Shown here: positions 7,192 to 14,279 of the stretch, one piece after another
Numbering within the stretch: position 1 is the stretch's first letter
Layout of the letters: each line of letters opens with the position of its first letter
Source of the DNA: an uncultured Candidatus Melainabacteria bacterium
GTDB lineage: Bacteria; Cyanobacteriota; Vampirovibrionia; Gastranaerophilales; Gastranaerophilaceae
NCBI GenBank assembly: GCA_937891325.1
Contig: CALAFU010000153.1
Location: forward strand, 1-14,865
Direction: 5' to 3'
Length of the DNA stretch: 14,865 nucleotides
Notes under the pieces: generated by a model
Databases searched by the model: none
Told to the model about the DNA's origin: nothing
What the model saw: the letters and a program-made list of their open reading frames with translations, nothing else
Position numbers and translations under genes: made by a program

Positions 7192-8229
7192 TTATAGGTT
7201 TTTAACTCTTGAAAATACCTCTGTGTCTGGGTCATCGTATGTATGAGTAAAGAAATATGCGCTAGATGCAACCATTGCGGCGTTATCTGTACAGTATTTC
7301 ATTTCTGGGGCATGTACTTTTATTCCAAGATTTTCTAATTCAAACATTTTTTTACGAATTTCGCTGTTAGCGGCTACACCACCGGCGATTACGGCTTGCT
7401 TGTAACCTGTTTCTTCAAGTGCTTTTTTTACTTTTTTAACTAATGTTGAGCTTACACATTCTTGGAATGAGGCACAAATATTGTTTATTGGTAATTCTTT
7501 ACCCTCAAAAGATTTAACCAAGCGTAATACAGCAGTTTTTAAACCGCTGAAACTAAAGTTATATCCGTCAACTTTGGCTTCTGGTAGTTTGAAAGCGTGT
7601 GGATTACCTTCTTTTGCTAGTTTATCAAGTGTTGCACCTCCTGGGTAAGGTAAACCCATTAGTCTTGCAACCTTGTCATAGGCTTCACCTACTGCATCAT
7701 CAATGGTTTCGCCCATAATTGTTATATCTGAATTTGATTTAACGTTCAAAACTTGAGTGTGTCCACCACTTACTAATAACGCTACAAAAGGCGGTTTTAG
7801 GTCTGTATTCAAGTAATTTGCGCTAACGTGACCGTTTAAGTGATTTATTCCAATAAATGGTTTATCATAAATAAGGGCAAGTGTTTTAGCTGCATTTAAG
7901 CCTACAAGTAAGCAACCTACCAACCCTGGTCCGACAGTACCCGCGAAAGCGTCTATTTGTTCAGGTTTTAAGCCAGAACTTTCAAAGGCTTCTTGTATTA
8001 CAGGATTAATCGTATCTAAATGCTCACGAGCAGCAATTTCAGGGATTACACCGCCATATTTTGCGTGAGTTTTGATTTGAGATGCAACCACATTTGCAAG
8101 CACTTCTCTGCCGTTTTTAACGATTGCGCAAGCTGTTTCGTCGCAACTTGATTCAATTGCCATTATGATATTATCAGCACCTTCGCCGATTTCAACTTCT
8201 TTTCCTGTAAAAAAACTTTTTTTCTTCAT
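7192..8229 (-). CDS. tsaD: tRNA N6-threonylcarbamoyladenosine transferase
   Basis: Transfers the threonylcarbamoyl group to A37 of ANN-decoding tRNAs, working with TsaB and TsaE (not in this window). The 345-residue product has normal length. Visible motifs are ESSCDETA (26-33), GGVIPEIAAREH (59-70), the metal-binding HLNGH (H130, H134), LVSGGHTQ (152-159), NFSFSGLKTAV (224-234), AGGVAANS (282-289) and CTDNAAM with metal ligand D315. The N-terminus has about 20 extra residues before the usual start. I choose ATG at 8229-8227. The frame is open further to a TTG, but those six codons (YYNTN) are just the palindrome shared with obg. There is no Shine-Dalgarno. It is the first gene of a tsaD-AsmA operon. 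Confidence 0.95.
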   Translation of the reverse strand: MKKKSFFTGKEVEIGEGADNIIMAIESSCDETACAIVKNGREVLANVVASQIKTHAKYGGVIPEIAAREHLDTINPVIQEAFESSGLKPEQIDAFAGTVGPGLVGCLLVGLNAAKTLALIYDKPFIGINHLNGHVSANYLNTDLKPPFVALLVSGGHTQVLNVKSNSDITIMGETIDDAVGEAYDKVARLMGLPYPGGATLDKLAKEGNPHAFKLPEAKVDGYNFSFSGLKTAVLRLVKSFEGKELPINNICASFQECVSSTLVKKVKKALEETGYKQAVIAGGVAANSEIRKKMFELENLGIKVHAPEMKYCTDNAAMVASSAYFFTHTYDDPDTEVFSRVKNL

Positions 8230-8252
8230 ATTTGTATTATAATACAAATATG
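8227..8252. promoter_or_regulatory. Perfect palindromic divergent promoter, tsaD and obg
   Basis: Arms CATATTTGTATTA (8227-8239) and TAATACAAATATG (8240-8252) are exact complements. The outer CAT/ATG are the tsaD and obg start codons, only 20 bases apart. TATAAT is present on both strands at the centre (plus 8238-8243, minus 8241-8236). A start about 7 bases beyond either -10 falls on the A of the ATG, implying leaderless mRNAs. No clear -35 is seen on either side; an A7-C-T7 tract at 8209-8223 could act as an upstream element for obg. Confidence 0.7.
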
Positions 8253-9527
8253 AATTTTATAGACAAAGCAAAAATTAAAGTTATTTCGGGTCACGGTGGC
8301 AACGGTGTTGTTGCTTGGCGTCGTGAAAAATTTGTTGATAAAGGCGGTCCTGCTGGTGGTGACGGCGGACGTGGCGGTGATATTTATTTAGTTGCTGATG
8401 AAGGTTTATCAACACTTTTAGATTTCAAATATAAATCTGTTTTCAAAGCCCAAAGCGGTGAAAACGGTAGAATTAAGAACCAATACGGTAAAGGTGGCGC
8501 AGATTTAAAAATTAAAGTGCCAGCCGGAACTGTTGTTCGTGATTTAAAAACTGACAAAATTATTGCAGATTTAATTCACGACGGGCAAGAAGTTATTATT
8601 GCAAAAGGCGGTCGTGGCGGTCGTGGTAATGCTAAATTCTGTACTCCACAAAAGCGCGCTCCTCAATATTGTGAACCGGGAGAACCTGGTATTGAAAGAG
8701 AATTAGCGTTAGAATTGAAACTTATTGCTGACGTTGGATTGTTGGGTATGCCAAATGCCGGTAAATCAACATTTATCAGTGCAATAAGTTCAGCTAGACC
8801 TAAAATTGCGGATTATCCATTTACAACGTTAGTTCCAAACTTGGGTGTTGTAAGAAAGCCAACAGGCGACGGCTACGTTGTAGCAGATATTCCAGGGTTG
8901 ATTGAAGGTGCGTCAGAGGGCGTAGGTTTAGGTCATGACTTTTTAAGGCACGTTGAAAGATGCCGTTTCTTAGTTCATATCGTGGATTTAACTCAAGAAA
9001 ATCCAATGGAAAATTATGACAAAATTAACGATGAATTGGCTAAATATTCAGATAGATTGGCTAATTTGTACCAAATTGTAGCGTTGAATAAGATTGATGC
9101 TGTTGATGAAGAAACTAAAGAAAATTATTATAAACAATTCAAAGAAGTTGCAGATGATGTGTTCTTAATTTCTGCGGCAACACACGAAAATGTTGATAAA
9201 TTGACTTATTTTATGGCTCAAAAGGTTGATGAAATCGAAAAGCCTGTTTCTGACGTTGTTGTAGAAGAAGACACTGGTGCTTATGATAATGACGACAGTA
9301 GTTTTGAAGTTATCAAAGTTGCAAAAGATGCATTCATTATTATGGGTGGTAAATTAAAACGTCTTGCAAGTGTTACCGATGACAGAAATCGCCAACAAAT
9401 TTTGCGCTTACAAAATGTAATGCAAGGTATGGGCGTGTTTGATGAACTCCGCAAAAAAGGTATAAAAGACGGGGATACGGTTGTTGTCGGCCACTTAGAA
9501 TTTGAATTTTATGACGACGAATTTTAA
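8250..9527 (+). CDS. obg: Obg family GTPase
   Basis: A 425-residue GTPase acting in late assembly of the 50S subunit and in stress and cell-cycle control. Its three domains are in order. The glycine-rich Obg fold is at 1-158 (GHGGNGVVAWRREKF, GGPAGGDGGRGGD). The G domain has GMPNAGKST (166-174), switch FTTLVPNLG, DIPG (213-216), NKID (280-283) and SAA (308-310). The C-terminal OCT domain is at about 352-422. Start ATG 8250 matches the usual Obg beginning (MNFIDKAKIKV); an upstream in-frame TTG at 8232 is a shadow of the palindrome. No Shine-Dalgarno exists, and the -10 is 6 bases upstream, so the mRNA is probably leaderless. A terminator follows. Confidence 0.96.
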   Translation: MNFIDKAKIKVISGHGGNGVVAWRREKFVDKGGPAGGDGGRGGDIYLVADEGLSTLLDFKYKSVFKAQSGENGRIKNQYGKGGADLKIKVPAGTVVRDLKTDKIIADLIHDGQEVIIAKGGRGGRGNAKFCTPQKRAPQYCEPGEPGIERELALELKLIADVGLLGMPNAGKSTFISAISSARPKIADYPFTTLVPNLGVVRKPTGDGYVVADIPGLIEGASEGVGLGHDFLRHVERCRFLVHIVDLTQENPMENYDKINDELAKYSDRLANLYQIVALNKIDAVDEETKENYYKQFKEVADDVFLISAATHENVDKLTYFMAQKVDEIEKPVSDVVVEEDTGAYDNDDSSFEVIKVAKDAFIIMGGKLKRLASVTDDRNRQQILRLQNVMQGMGVFDELRKKGIKDGDTVVVGHLEFEFYDDEF

Positions 9528-9528
9528 T

Positions 9529-9558
9529 AAAAGGGTACTGCATACAGTATCCTTTTTT
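9529..9558 (+). terminator. Intrinsic terminator after obg
   Basis: AAGGGTACTG (9531-9540) pairs with CAGTATCCTT (9545-9554) with one G-U, loop CATA, followed by a T run. It starts two bases after the obg stop. A second small hairpin (ACATGTT/AACATGT, 9562-9579) follows, without a T tract. Confidence 0.88.
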
Positions 9559-9658
9559 AATACATGTTTTTCAACATGTTGATATTTTTAGAATTATCAT
9601 TATAAACCAATTGGGGGATATTTGAACGAGTTCCCTTAAATTTTTGCCTGTTTTATCC

Positions 9659-9677
9659 GATAATAGAAATAGCGAGG
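9659..9677 (+). promoter_or_regulatory. Probable -10 and ribosome site of the SLT gene
   Basis: GATAAT (9659-9664) is a fair -10, with only a poor -35 (TTAAAT at 9636-9641). GAGG at 9674-9677, 9 bases before the ATG at 9687, is the likely Shine-Dalgarno. The leader would be short, about 15 bases. Confidence 0.4.
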
Positions 9678-9686
9678 TTTTATATT

Positions 9687-10412
9687 ATGTTTTCCCCAAT
9701 GATTCAAAATCTAATATCATCGAGTGGTCAACAAGTTGCAATGCAACGTGCTGTTCAATTGAACTCATATTTGAACCCTCCTAAATTGTCTAATGTTGAC
9801 ATGCCGAAAGATGTCGACAAAAAGTCTTTTGCTGAAGTTTTGAAAAATTCTAAAGCTCAACAAACAGACAAAACAGGTTTTGGCACTTTAGTTAAAAATC
9901 CGTCTGAAACTGTTAAAGCTAAAATTTTAGGTTCTAATAGCAAATTCGGTTCTTTAACAACAGGCTTAGGCAACATAAGTGCATTAACAACTGCATCTTC
10001 TACAACTTCAATTCCGGAAGTTTCTCGTAACGCTCCAAAGGCTCAAATCTTAGCTATGATTGACAAAGTTGCTAAAAAACACGGTGTTGATCAAAAGTTA
10101 GTTAGAGCTTTAGTTCGTCAGGAATCAGGTTTTAACCCTAACGCTACATCACACTGTGGCGCACAAGGTTTAATGCAATTAATGCCTGCAACAGCGAAAG
10201 GTTTAGGTGTTACAGATGCTTACAATCCTGTTCAAAACGTTGAAGGTGGCGTTAAATACTTAAAAGGTTTATTAAACAAATACAACGGTAACGTAATCTT
10301 GGCGCTTGCAGCCTATAATGCAGGTCCTGGTGCTGTTGACAAATACGGTAACGTTCCACCATACAAAGAAACACAAAACTACGTAAAATCAATTTTGGCT
10401 AATTATCTATGA
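9687..10412 (+). CDS. SLT-type lytic transglycosylase, no signal peptide
   Basis: A 241-residue protein whose C-terminal half (about 118-241) is a GH23 soluble lytic transglycosylase domain cleaving peptidoglycan with formation of anhydro-MurNAc. Visible are RQESGFNPNA with catalytic Glu146, GAQGLMQLMPATA (158-170), YLKGLLNKYNGN and ALAAYNAGPGAV (206-217), then PPYKETQNYV. The first 117 residues are Ser/Thr/Asn-rich and low-complexity, beginning MFSPMIQNLISSSGQQ, with no Sec signal or membrane segment. This recalls appendage- or phage-associated transglycosylases exported by another route, but that is inference. It is monocistronic: a terminator lies upstream and the convergent rseP downstream. 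No terminator is visible in the 51-bp gap to rseP. Confidence 0.88.
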   Translation: MFSPMIQNLISSSGQQVAMQRAVQLNSYLNPPKLSNVDMPKDVDKKSFAEVLKNSKAQQTDKTGFGTLVKNPSETVKAKILGSNSKFGSLTTGLGNISALTTASSTTSIPEVSRNAPKAQILAMIDKVAKKHGVDQKLVRALVRQESGFNPNATSHCGAQGLMQLMPATAKGLGVTDAYNPVQNVEGGVKYLKGLLNKYNGNVILALAAYNAGPGAVDKYGNVPPYKETQNYVKSILANYL

Positions 10413-10463
10413 TGAGTTTATTTAATTTTATATACAGATATTTTATAGTTTTATTCGGTCATT

Positions 10464-11822
10464 CTACTGGCGCAACCAAACAATATCATTGAATATTATT
10501 AGTACCATAAGAATGATTAAAAGGGTGAAGAAAACAGTACCTATTTTTTCTACTGTTTCGTCTTTTAGTCTTCTTCCGCGGATTTTTTCAATGATTAAGA
10601 ATAAAATGTGTCCGCCGTCAAGTGCTGGAATTGGCAAGAAGTTTACGATTGCTAAGTCCATAGAGATTATTGCTGTAAGTAGTAATCCGTAGAATAAACC
10701 ACTGTTTTGAATGATATCTCCGCCAACTTTTGTAATCGCAACAATACCATGCAAGTCTTTTAGTGGAACTTTGCCTGTAAAGATTTGTCCAAGTCCATAA
10801 ACCATATAATATGTGTTGTCGTACAAGTATTTTGTTCCGTATTTTAGAATTGATTTTACACCTTGAGTTTTAATCAAAACTTCTTTAGATTCAAGTTGTA
10901 CGCCGATTTTACCTTTTTCATCAGGATTGAAGGTTTTTAATGTTAGGTATTTGCCGTTTCTGTCAACTACAAAGTTTAGCGGGTGAGTGTTATCCGCCAT
11001 AGCCTTAGACAAGTCTCTTAGTGTAAATTGTTCATTGCCTGTAATGTACTTGTTATTTGTTAGGCTATCTCTAACTTTTACTTGAACTTCTGTTAATTTT
11101 TCGTCGTTATTTTCAGGTTTTACAATGCCCACTTCTTCCTCTTTTTGTAAGCCGATTGAAGGCTCAGTTTCTCTTTCCGGAAGTTTTACTGTAACACCTT
11201 TTGGAATAACTTCATCTTCTGTGAATACAAAGTTAATTTCCTTTAATTGCAATAAATATTTATCTGCTAAGTTTTTGTTGTAGTAGCCGTCATTGCTTTT
11301 GCTTAGGTTGATTATAGTAAGCAATGAGTTTGTATTTGTGATTTTTGTGCCGTTTAAAGAAACAATTCTATCACCTTTTTTAATACCTGATTGCCAAATA
11401 GGGGCTGTTTTTTCGGCAACGATATCGTTGACATAAACATCATATTTGCCTGCTGGCATGTAACCCCAATGGAATGCTGCAAGATAAACAATTATGAAAG
11501 CGCAAATTACGTTAAAAATAACGCCAGCAGAAACAACTACCGCTCTTTGATAGATAGGTTTGTTTAAAAATCTGTCTGGTGAATCTTTGTCTAATTCGCA
11601 ATCTTTTTCGTCATCAGGGAATGAAACATAACCGCCTAATAAAAATGCGTGAACTAAAATTGTTACATCACCAATTTTCTTTTGAAATAAAGTTGGACCA
11701 ATTGGTAGCCCAAATCCGAACTTTTCTACTTTTATCCCGAACATTCTTGCTGTAATGAAGTGACCGAATTCGTGCACTAGAATTAAGATACTCAACAATA
11801 CAAGCATTATTAAAATTGACAT
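10464..11822 (-). CDS. rseP: RIP metalloprotease RseP (M50 site-2 protease)
   Basis: A membrane zinc protease that cuts transmembrane substrates such as anti-sigma factors or signal-peptide remnants. The 452-residue product has HEFGH (17-21) in the first membrane helix, a second helix at about 95-117, a PDZ region starting around 130 (DIVAEKTAPIWQSGIKKGDRI), and the third zinc ligand in NFLPIPALDGGH (394-405). A last membrane helix follows at about 427-445. The ATG at 11822 has AAGGAG 5 bases upstream. The frame is open to 11855, but that would overlap comF and ignore the Shine-Dalgarno. A long insert (about 176-310) separates the PDZ core from the C-terminal helices and may be a second, degenerate PDZ. 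Confidence 0.94.
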   Translation of the reverse strand: MSILIMLVLLSILILVHEFGHFITARMFGIKVEKFGFGLPIGPTLFQKKIGDVTILVHAFLLGGYVSFPDDEKDCELDKDSPDRFLNKPIYQRAVVVSAGVIFNVICAFIIVYLAAFHWGYMPAGKYDVYVNDIVAEKTAPIWQSGIKKGDRIVSLNGTKITNTNSLLTIINLSKSNDGYYNKNLADKYLLQLKEINFVFTEDEVIPKGVTVKLPERETEPSIGLQKEEEVGIVKPENNDEKLTEVQVKVRDSLTNNKYITGNEQFTLRDLSKAMADNTHPLNFVVDRNGKYLTLKTFNPDEKGKIGVQLESKEVLIKTQGVKSILKYGTKYLYDNTYYMVYGLGQIFTGKVPLKDLHGIVAITKVGGDIIQNSGLFYGLLLTAIISMDLAIVNFLPIPALDGGHILFLIIEKIRGRRLKDETVEKIGTVFFTLLIILMVLIIFNDIVWLRQ

Positions 11823-11843
11823 AATATCTCCTTTTTCTATAAT
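11816..11843 (+). promoter_or_regulatory. Consensus promoter of the comF operon
   Basis: TTGACA (11816-11821) and TATAAT (11838-11843) are both perfect consensus boxes with a 16-base spacer. The -35 overlaps the rseP start codon, and the spacer holds the rseP Shine-Dalgarno on the other strand. Transcription would begin near 11851, leaving at most about 3 bases before the comF ATG at 11854. Confidence 0.75.
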
Positions 11844-11853
11844 ATATTTTATC

Positions 11854-12498
11854 ATGAAAAATTTTTTGTTAAGTCTTTTAGATTGGATTTATAAAAAGAA
11901 ATGTTATTTTTGCGGAAGCTCTAAAGAGTGCGTGGCAATGTGTAGCAAGTGTTATGATTCAATGTCGCATTTGCCACTAGAAGTTAACAGAACAATTTTG
12001 AACGCAAAGATTTATGCCTGTGGACTTTACGAAAAAACAATGCAAAAAATGATTAGAGGTTTAAAATACCATAATCAGAGAGATTTGGCATATTATCAAG
12101 CAAAATTTATGTGGGAATATTGGAAAAATTTAGATATAACAGAAACTTTTCAAGTTGTACCTGTTCCGATTTATAAAACAAGACAGAAAAAGCGTAAATA
12201 CAATCACATGGAGCTTGTCGGTGAGGAATTTTGCAAACTTTCCGGATATACATTAAACACCGAACTTATAAAAAGAATTAAGGATACAAAACCTCAATAT
12301 AATTTGAAAAGATTTCAAAGAATGGAAAATTTGGCAAATGCCTTTGAGGTTGATAAATCGGCACTTTTAGATATGCCAATTCTATTGATTGATGATATTT
12401 GCACAACAGGTTCAACCTTTGAATCTATGATTAAGGAATTGAATAAAAATAATATTTATAATATAACATGTTTAGCGACAGCAACGGTGGAGTTTTAG
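11854..12498 (+). CDS. ComF/GntX family phosphoribosyltransferase-like protein
   Basis: A 214-residue ComF-type protein. An N-terminal zinc-finger-like Cys set (C17, C20, C30, C33, as CYFC and CSKC) precedes a type I phosphoribosyltransferase fold whose PRPP loop is clear (ILLIDDICTTGST, 176-188). VVPVPIYKTRQKKRKYNHME (101-120) is the conserved RxRGxNQ-type region in this group. In competent bacteria ComF works in the cytoplasm in DNA uptake; elsewhere its role is uncertain. The ATG has no Shine-Dalgarno and lies 10 bases beyond a consensus -10, so the mRNA is leaderless or nearly so. The next gene's ATG follows directly after its stop, an operon. The nearby pilin gene is suggestive but not proof of competence. 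Confidence 0.88.
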   Translation: MKNFLLSLLDWIYKKKCYFCGSSKECVAMCSKCYDSMSHLPLEVNRTILNAKIYACGLYEKTMQKMIRGLKYHNQRDLAYYQAKFMWEYWKNLDITETFQVVPVPIYKTRQKKRKYNHMELVGEEFCKLSGYTLNTELIKRIKDTKPQYNLKRFQRMENLANAFEVDKSALLDMPILLIDDICTTGSTFESMIKELNKNNIYNITCLATATVEF

Positions 12499-13143
12499 AT
12501 GAAAAAGATTTTATTTTTAATTTGTTTAATGTTTTTAGGTTCAAATGCATTTGCTTTTGACTGTGATTCAGCATCTCAATGCACAATTATTGGTAAAAAG
12601 TTAACAGACCAAAAAGAATACAAAAGTGCAATAGAATGTTTTGATAGTGCAATTGCAATGGACGAAAATGATGAATTTGCTTATGCGTTCAGAGCAAAAG
12701 CGAAGTATTACTTAAAAGATTATGAAGGCGCAGTTACTGATGCAGAAAAATCTTTAGAGCTTAGAAAAACTTCTTACGCATACAACGCAAGAGCAAATGT
12801 AAAATTTATAAATGGTGATTTTCAAGGTGCAATTGATGATTTAACAAGTGCAGTCGAACTAAATCCAAAGTATATGCAATGTTACGAAATGCGTGCAAGA
12901 GCTAACGTAAAATTAGAAAATTATGTAGATGCTCTTAAAGATGCAGGCATGGCAATGAAATTGGATAGTGAATTCTCTCAAAACTATGAAGTTAAAGCAA
13001 GAGCAGAAATGGGCTTGAAGGATTATCAAGCTGCTTCTCGTGATTTTTCTATTGCTTCAAGAATGTACAAAGCAGAAGGAAATAGAAAAGCTCATAGAGT
13101 TACAAAAAAACTAGCAAAAAAATGCGAGAGGAAAATTAAGTGA
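12499..13143 (+). CDS. Secreted TPR-repeat protein
   Basis: A 214-residue protein with a Sec signal peptide (MKKILFLICLMFLGSNAFA, likely cut after residue 19) and about four tandem TPR-like helix pairs: 32-55, 60-90, 94-124 and 128-157, with a partial one at 162-190. Examples are YKSAIECFDSAIAMD and FQGAIDDLTSAVELNP. TPRs mediate protein contacts, so a periplasmic scaffold is likely; the partner is unknown. The C-terminus is strongly basic (KAHRVTKKLAKKCERKIK). The start codon directly abuts the comF stop, and GGAG 6 bases upstream lies in the comF end. The following gene overlaps its stop by 4 bases. Confidence 0.88.
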   Translation: MKKILFLICLMFLGSNAFAFDCDSASQCTIIGKKLTDQKEYKSAIECFDSAIAMDENDEFAYAFRAKAKYYLKDYEGAVTDAEKSLELRKTSYAYNARANVKFINGDFQGAIDDLTSAVELNPKYMQCYEMRARANVKLENYVDALKDAGMAMKLDSEFSQNYEVKARAEMGLKDYQAASRDFSIASRMYKAEGNRKAHRVTKKLAKKCERKIK

Positions 13144-13451
13144 TAATTGCTGAATTTGCTAAATATTTGCAGCAGCATGATGACGAAATTATTGAACATA
13201 AATCAAGTTGTAGCTTGCTTTGTGCTTGGGTTTTGTCGATTTTAGAAAGAAAACCTAAAAATAACGTTGAAAAAATTGTTCATGCCGAAATTGCTCTAGC
13301 AGAGAATGAATACGGAGAGTTTTTGCTAGTGGCAAAATCTGTGAGTGGACAAAAATTGACAAATGCTCTTTACAATTTTGCACTTAGTTATGAACAGCAT
13401 TTAATGCGCAAGTGGTTGCATGATAAAAATGCAAATGACTTTAATAAATAA
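13140..13451 (+). CDS. Unknown small protein, third gene of comF operon
   Basis: A 103-residue protein, not recognised. It appears mostly alpha-helical, with no signal peptide and no strong membrane segment; SCSLLCAWVLSILE (about 23-36) is a hydrophobic helix containing two cysteines. It starts with GTG, overlapping the TPR gene's stop by 4 bases (GTGA), with AGAGG about 8 bases upstream, which supports real coupled translation. A weak terminator overlaps the stop codon. Position suggests it acts with the TPR protein, but no function can be assigned. Confidence 0.7.
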   Translation: MIIAEFAKYLQQHDDEIIEHKSSCSLLCAWVLSILERKPKNNVEKIVHAEIALAENEYGEFLLVAKSVSGQKLTNALYNFALSYEQHLMRKWLHDKNANDFNK

Positions 13452-13465
13452 TATTGAAGTTTTTT
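13438..13465 (+). terminator. AT-rich terminator at the end of the comF operon
   Basis: ACTTTAATA (13438-13446) pairs with TATTGAAGT (13452-13460) with one G-U pair and a 5-base loop, followed by TTTTTT. It overlaps the stop codon of the 103-residue gene. The stem is AT-rich, so it is a weak call. Confidence 0.5.
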
Positions 13466-13491
13466 GTCCTTAACAAATTTTAAACTCATGC

Positions 13492-13520
13492 TTGATTTTA
13501 ATTTTTGTTTTTCATAAGAT
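13492..13520 (+). promoter_or_regulatory. Promoter of the rplJ-rplL operon
   Basis: TTGATT (13492-13497) and TAAGAT (13515-13520) with a 17-base spacer. A start near 13527 places the L10-leader motif at the very 5' end of the RNA, giving a leader of about 166 bases, which agrees with the RNA element call. Confidence 0.65.
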
Positions 13521-13526
13521 ATTTTT

Positions 13527-13582
13527 ACAAACCGCAGACAGTTAGTGCCGAAAGGCTTAATGTAACAGCTAACCGAGGTCAA
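13527..13582 (+). ncRNA. Ribosomal L10 leader (autoregulatory RNA)
   Basis: The stretch ACCGCAGACAGTTAGTGCC (13531-13549) ... GGCTTAATG ... CTAACCGAGGTC (13569-13580) matches the L10-leader pattern as I recall it from other bacteria. GTTAG (13541-13545) pairs with CTAAC (13569-13573), and an inner GCC/GGC stem is closed by a GAAA tetraloop (13547-13556). In known cases the L10(L12)4 complex binds this RNA and represses its own operon. It precedes rplJ, as expected. Folding was done by eye. Confidence 0.85.
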
Positions 13583-13610
13583 AAACTTAATTTAATAGTA
13601 TTTTGATTGG

Positions 13611-13644
13611 AAATTTTGCGGCTTAATGTAGGCAAAATTTTTTT
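13611..13644 (+). terminator. Putative attenuator in the rplJ leader
   Basis: AAATTTTGC (13611-13619) pairs with GCAAAATTT (13632-13640), followed by a T run (13638-13644), 30 bases downstream of the L10 leader and before rplJ. It looks like an intrinsic terminator that the L10 leader could switch. Its loop, GGCTTAATGTAG, repeats 11 bases of the L10-leader RNA (13554-13564). Confidence 0.65.
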
Positions 13645-13692
13645 ATGCTTACACAAAATAGGTCGATAAAAAGTAAATCCAAAGGAGAAAAA

Positions 13693-14214
13693 ATGTCAAC
13701 AAGAGCATTTAAAGATGAGAAAATCTCAGAAATTAAAGAAAAAGTTGATAAGGCACAAGTGGCTATCGTTACTGAATACCGTGGTATGACAGTAGAAGAA
13801 ATCACAAAATTACGTCGTGAAATCCAAAAAAACGGTGGCGATTACATGGTTACTAAAAACACTTTGGCTAAAATTGCTATCAAGGATACACCTTATGAAA
13901 TTTTAGCTGAAACTTTAAAAGGACCAATCGCTATTGCTTTCGGTTTTGATGACCCTGTTAGCCCAGCTAAAGCTTTGTCAAAATTCATGAAAGATGTTAA
14001 AAAAGGCGAAATCATCGGTGCAGCATTAGACGGCAAATTATTGTCAGCTTCTGAAACAAAGGCATTGGCATCTCTTCCATCAAAAGAAGAAATCTACGCA
14101 AAAATGCTTGGCAGCATCAATTCACCAGCATCTGGTATCGTTGGTTCTATCAACGCAGTTATGGCACAACTTACACGTGCTATGGCAGCTGTTAGAGACC
14201 AAAAGGCAGCTTAA
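13693..14214 (+). CDS. rplJ: 50S ribosomal protein L10
   Basis: A 173-residue base of the ribosomal stalk, binding 23S rRNA and carrying L7/L12 dimers. It begins MSTRAFKDEKISEIKEKVDK. Conserved parts include the TEYRGMTVEEITKLR..., YMVTKNTLAKIA and KGPIAIAFG stretches, plus a C-terminal helix that docks L7/L12 (NAVMAQLTRAMAAVRDQ). AAGGAG at 13682-13687 fixes the start at 13693; a longer frame to 13645 lies within the leader RNA and has no ribosome site. It is regulated by the L10 leader upstream and cotranscribed with rplL, 65 bases away. rplK and rplA, usual neighbours, are absent upstream. Confidence 0.96.
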   Translation: MSTRAFKDEKISEIKEKVDKAQVAIVTEYRGMTVEEITKLRREIQKNGGDYMVTKNTLAKIAIKDTPYEILAETLKGPIAIAFGFDDPVSPAKALSKFMKDVKKGEIIGAALDGKLLSASETKALASLPSKEEIYAKMLGSINSPASGIVGSINAVMAQLTRAMAAVRDQKAA

Positions 14215-14279
14215 TTACGTAATTTCGTAGTTAACAAAAACAGTAATTACTCAGAAATTTATTATGAAAGGAAAATAAA

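Noticed and set aside
8232..8249. TTG starts adding MYYNTN to both Obg and TsaD
   Set aside because: The six codons come from the shared palindrome. Both families begin naturally at the following ATG, and no ribosome site supports the TTGs.
11823..11855. Longer RseP start (MIKYIIEKGDI)
   Set aside because: It would overlap the comF start and include the Shine-Dalgarno of the true start at 11822.
13645..13692. 16-residue N-terminal extension of L10
   Set aside because: It starts in the attenuator T tract without a ribosome site. AAGGAG precedes 13693 and the usual L10 start.
14213..14224. AATTACGTAATT palindrome between rplJ and rplL
   Set aside because: Short and AT-rich, with no T run; likely chance or a weak mRNA hairpin.
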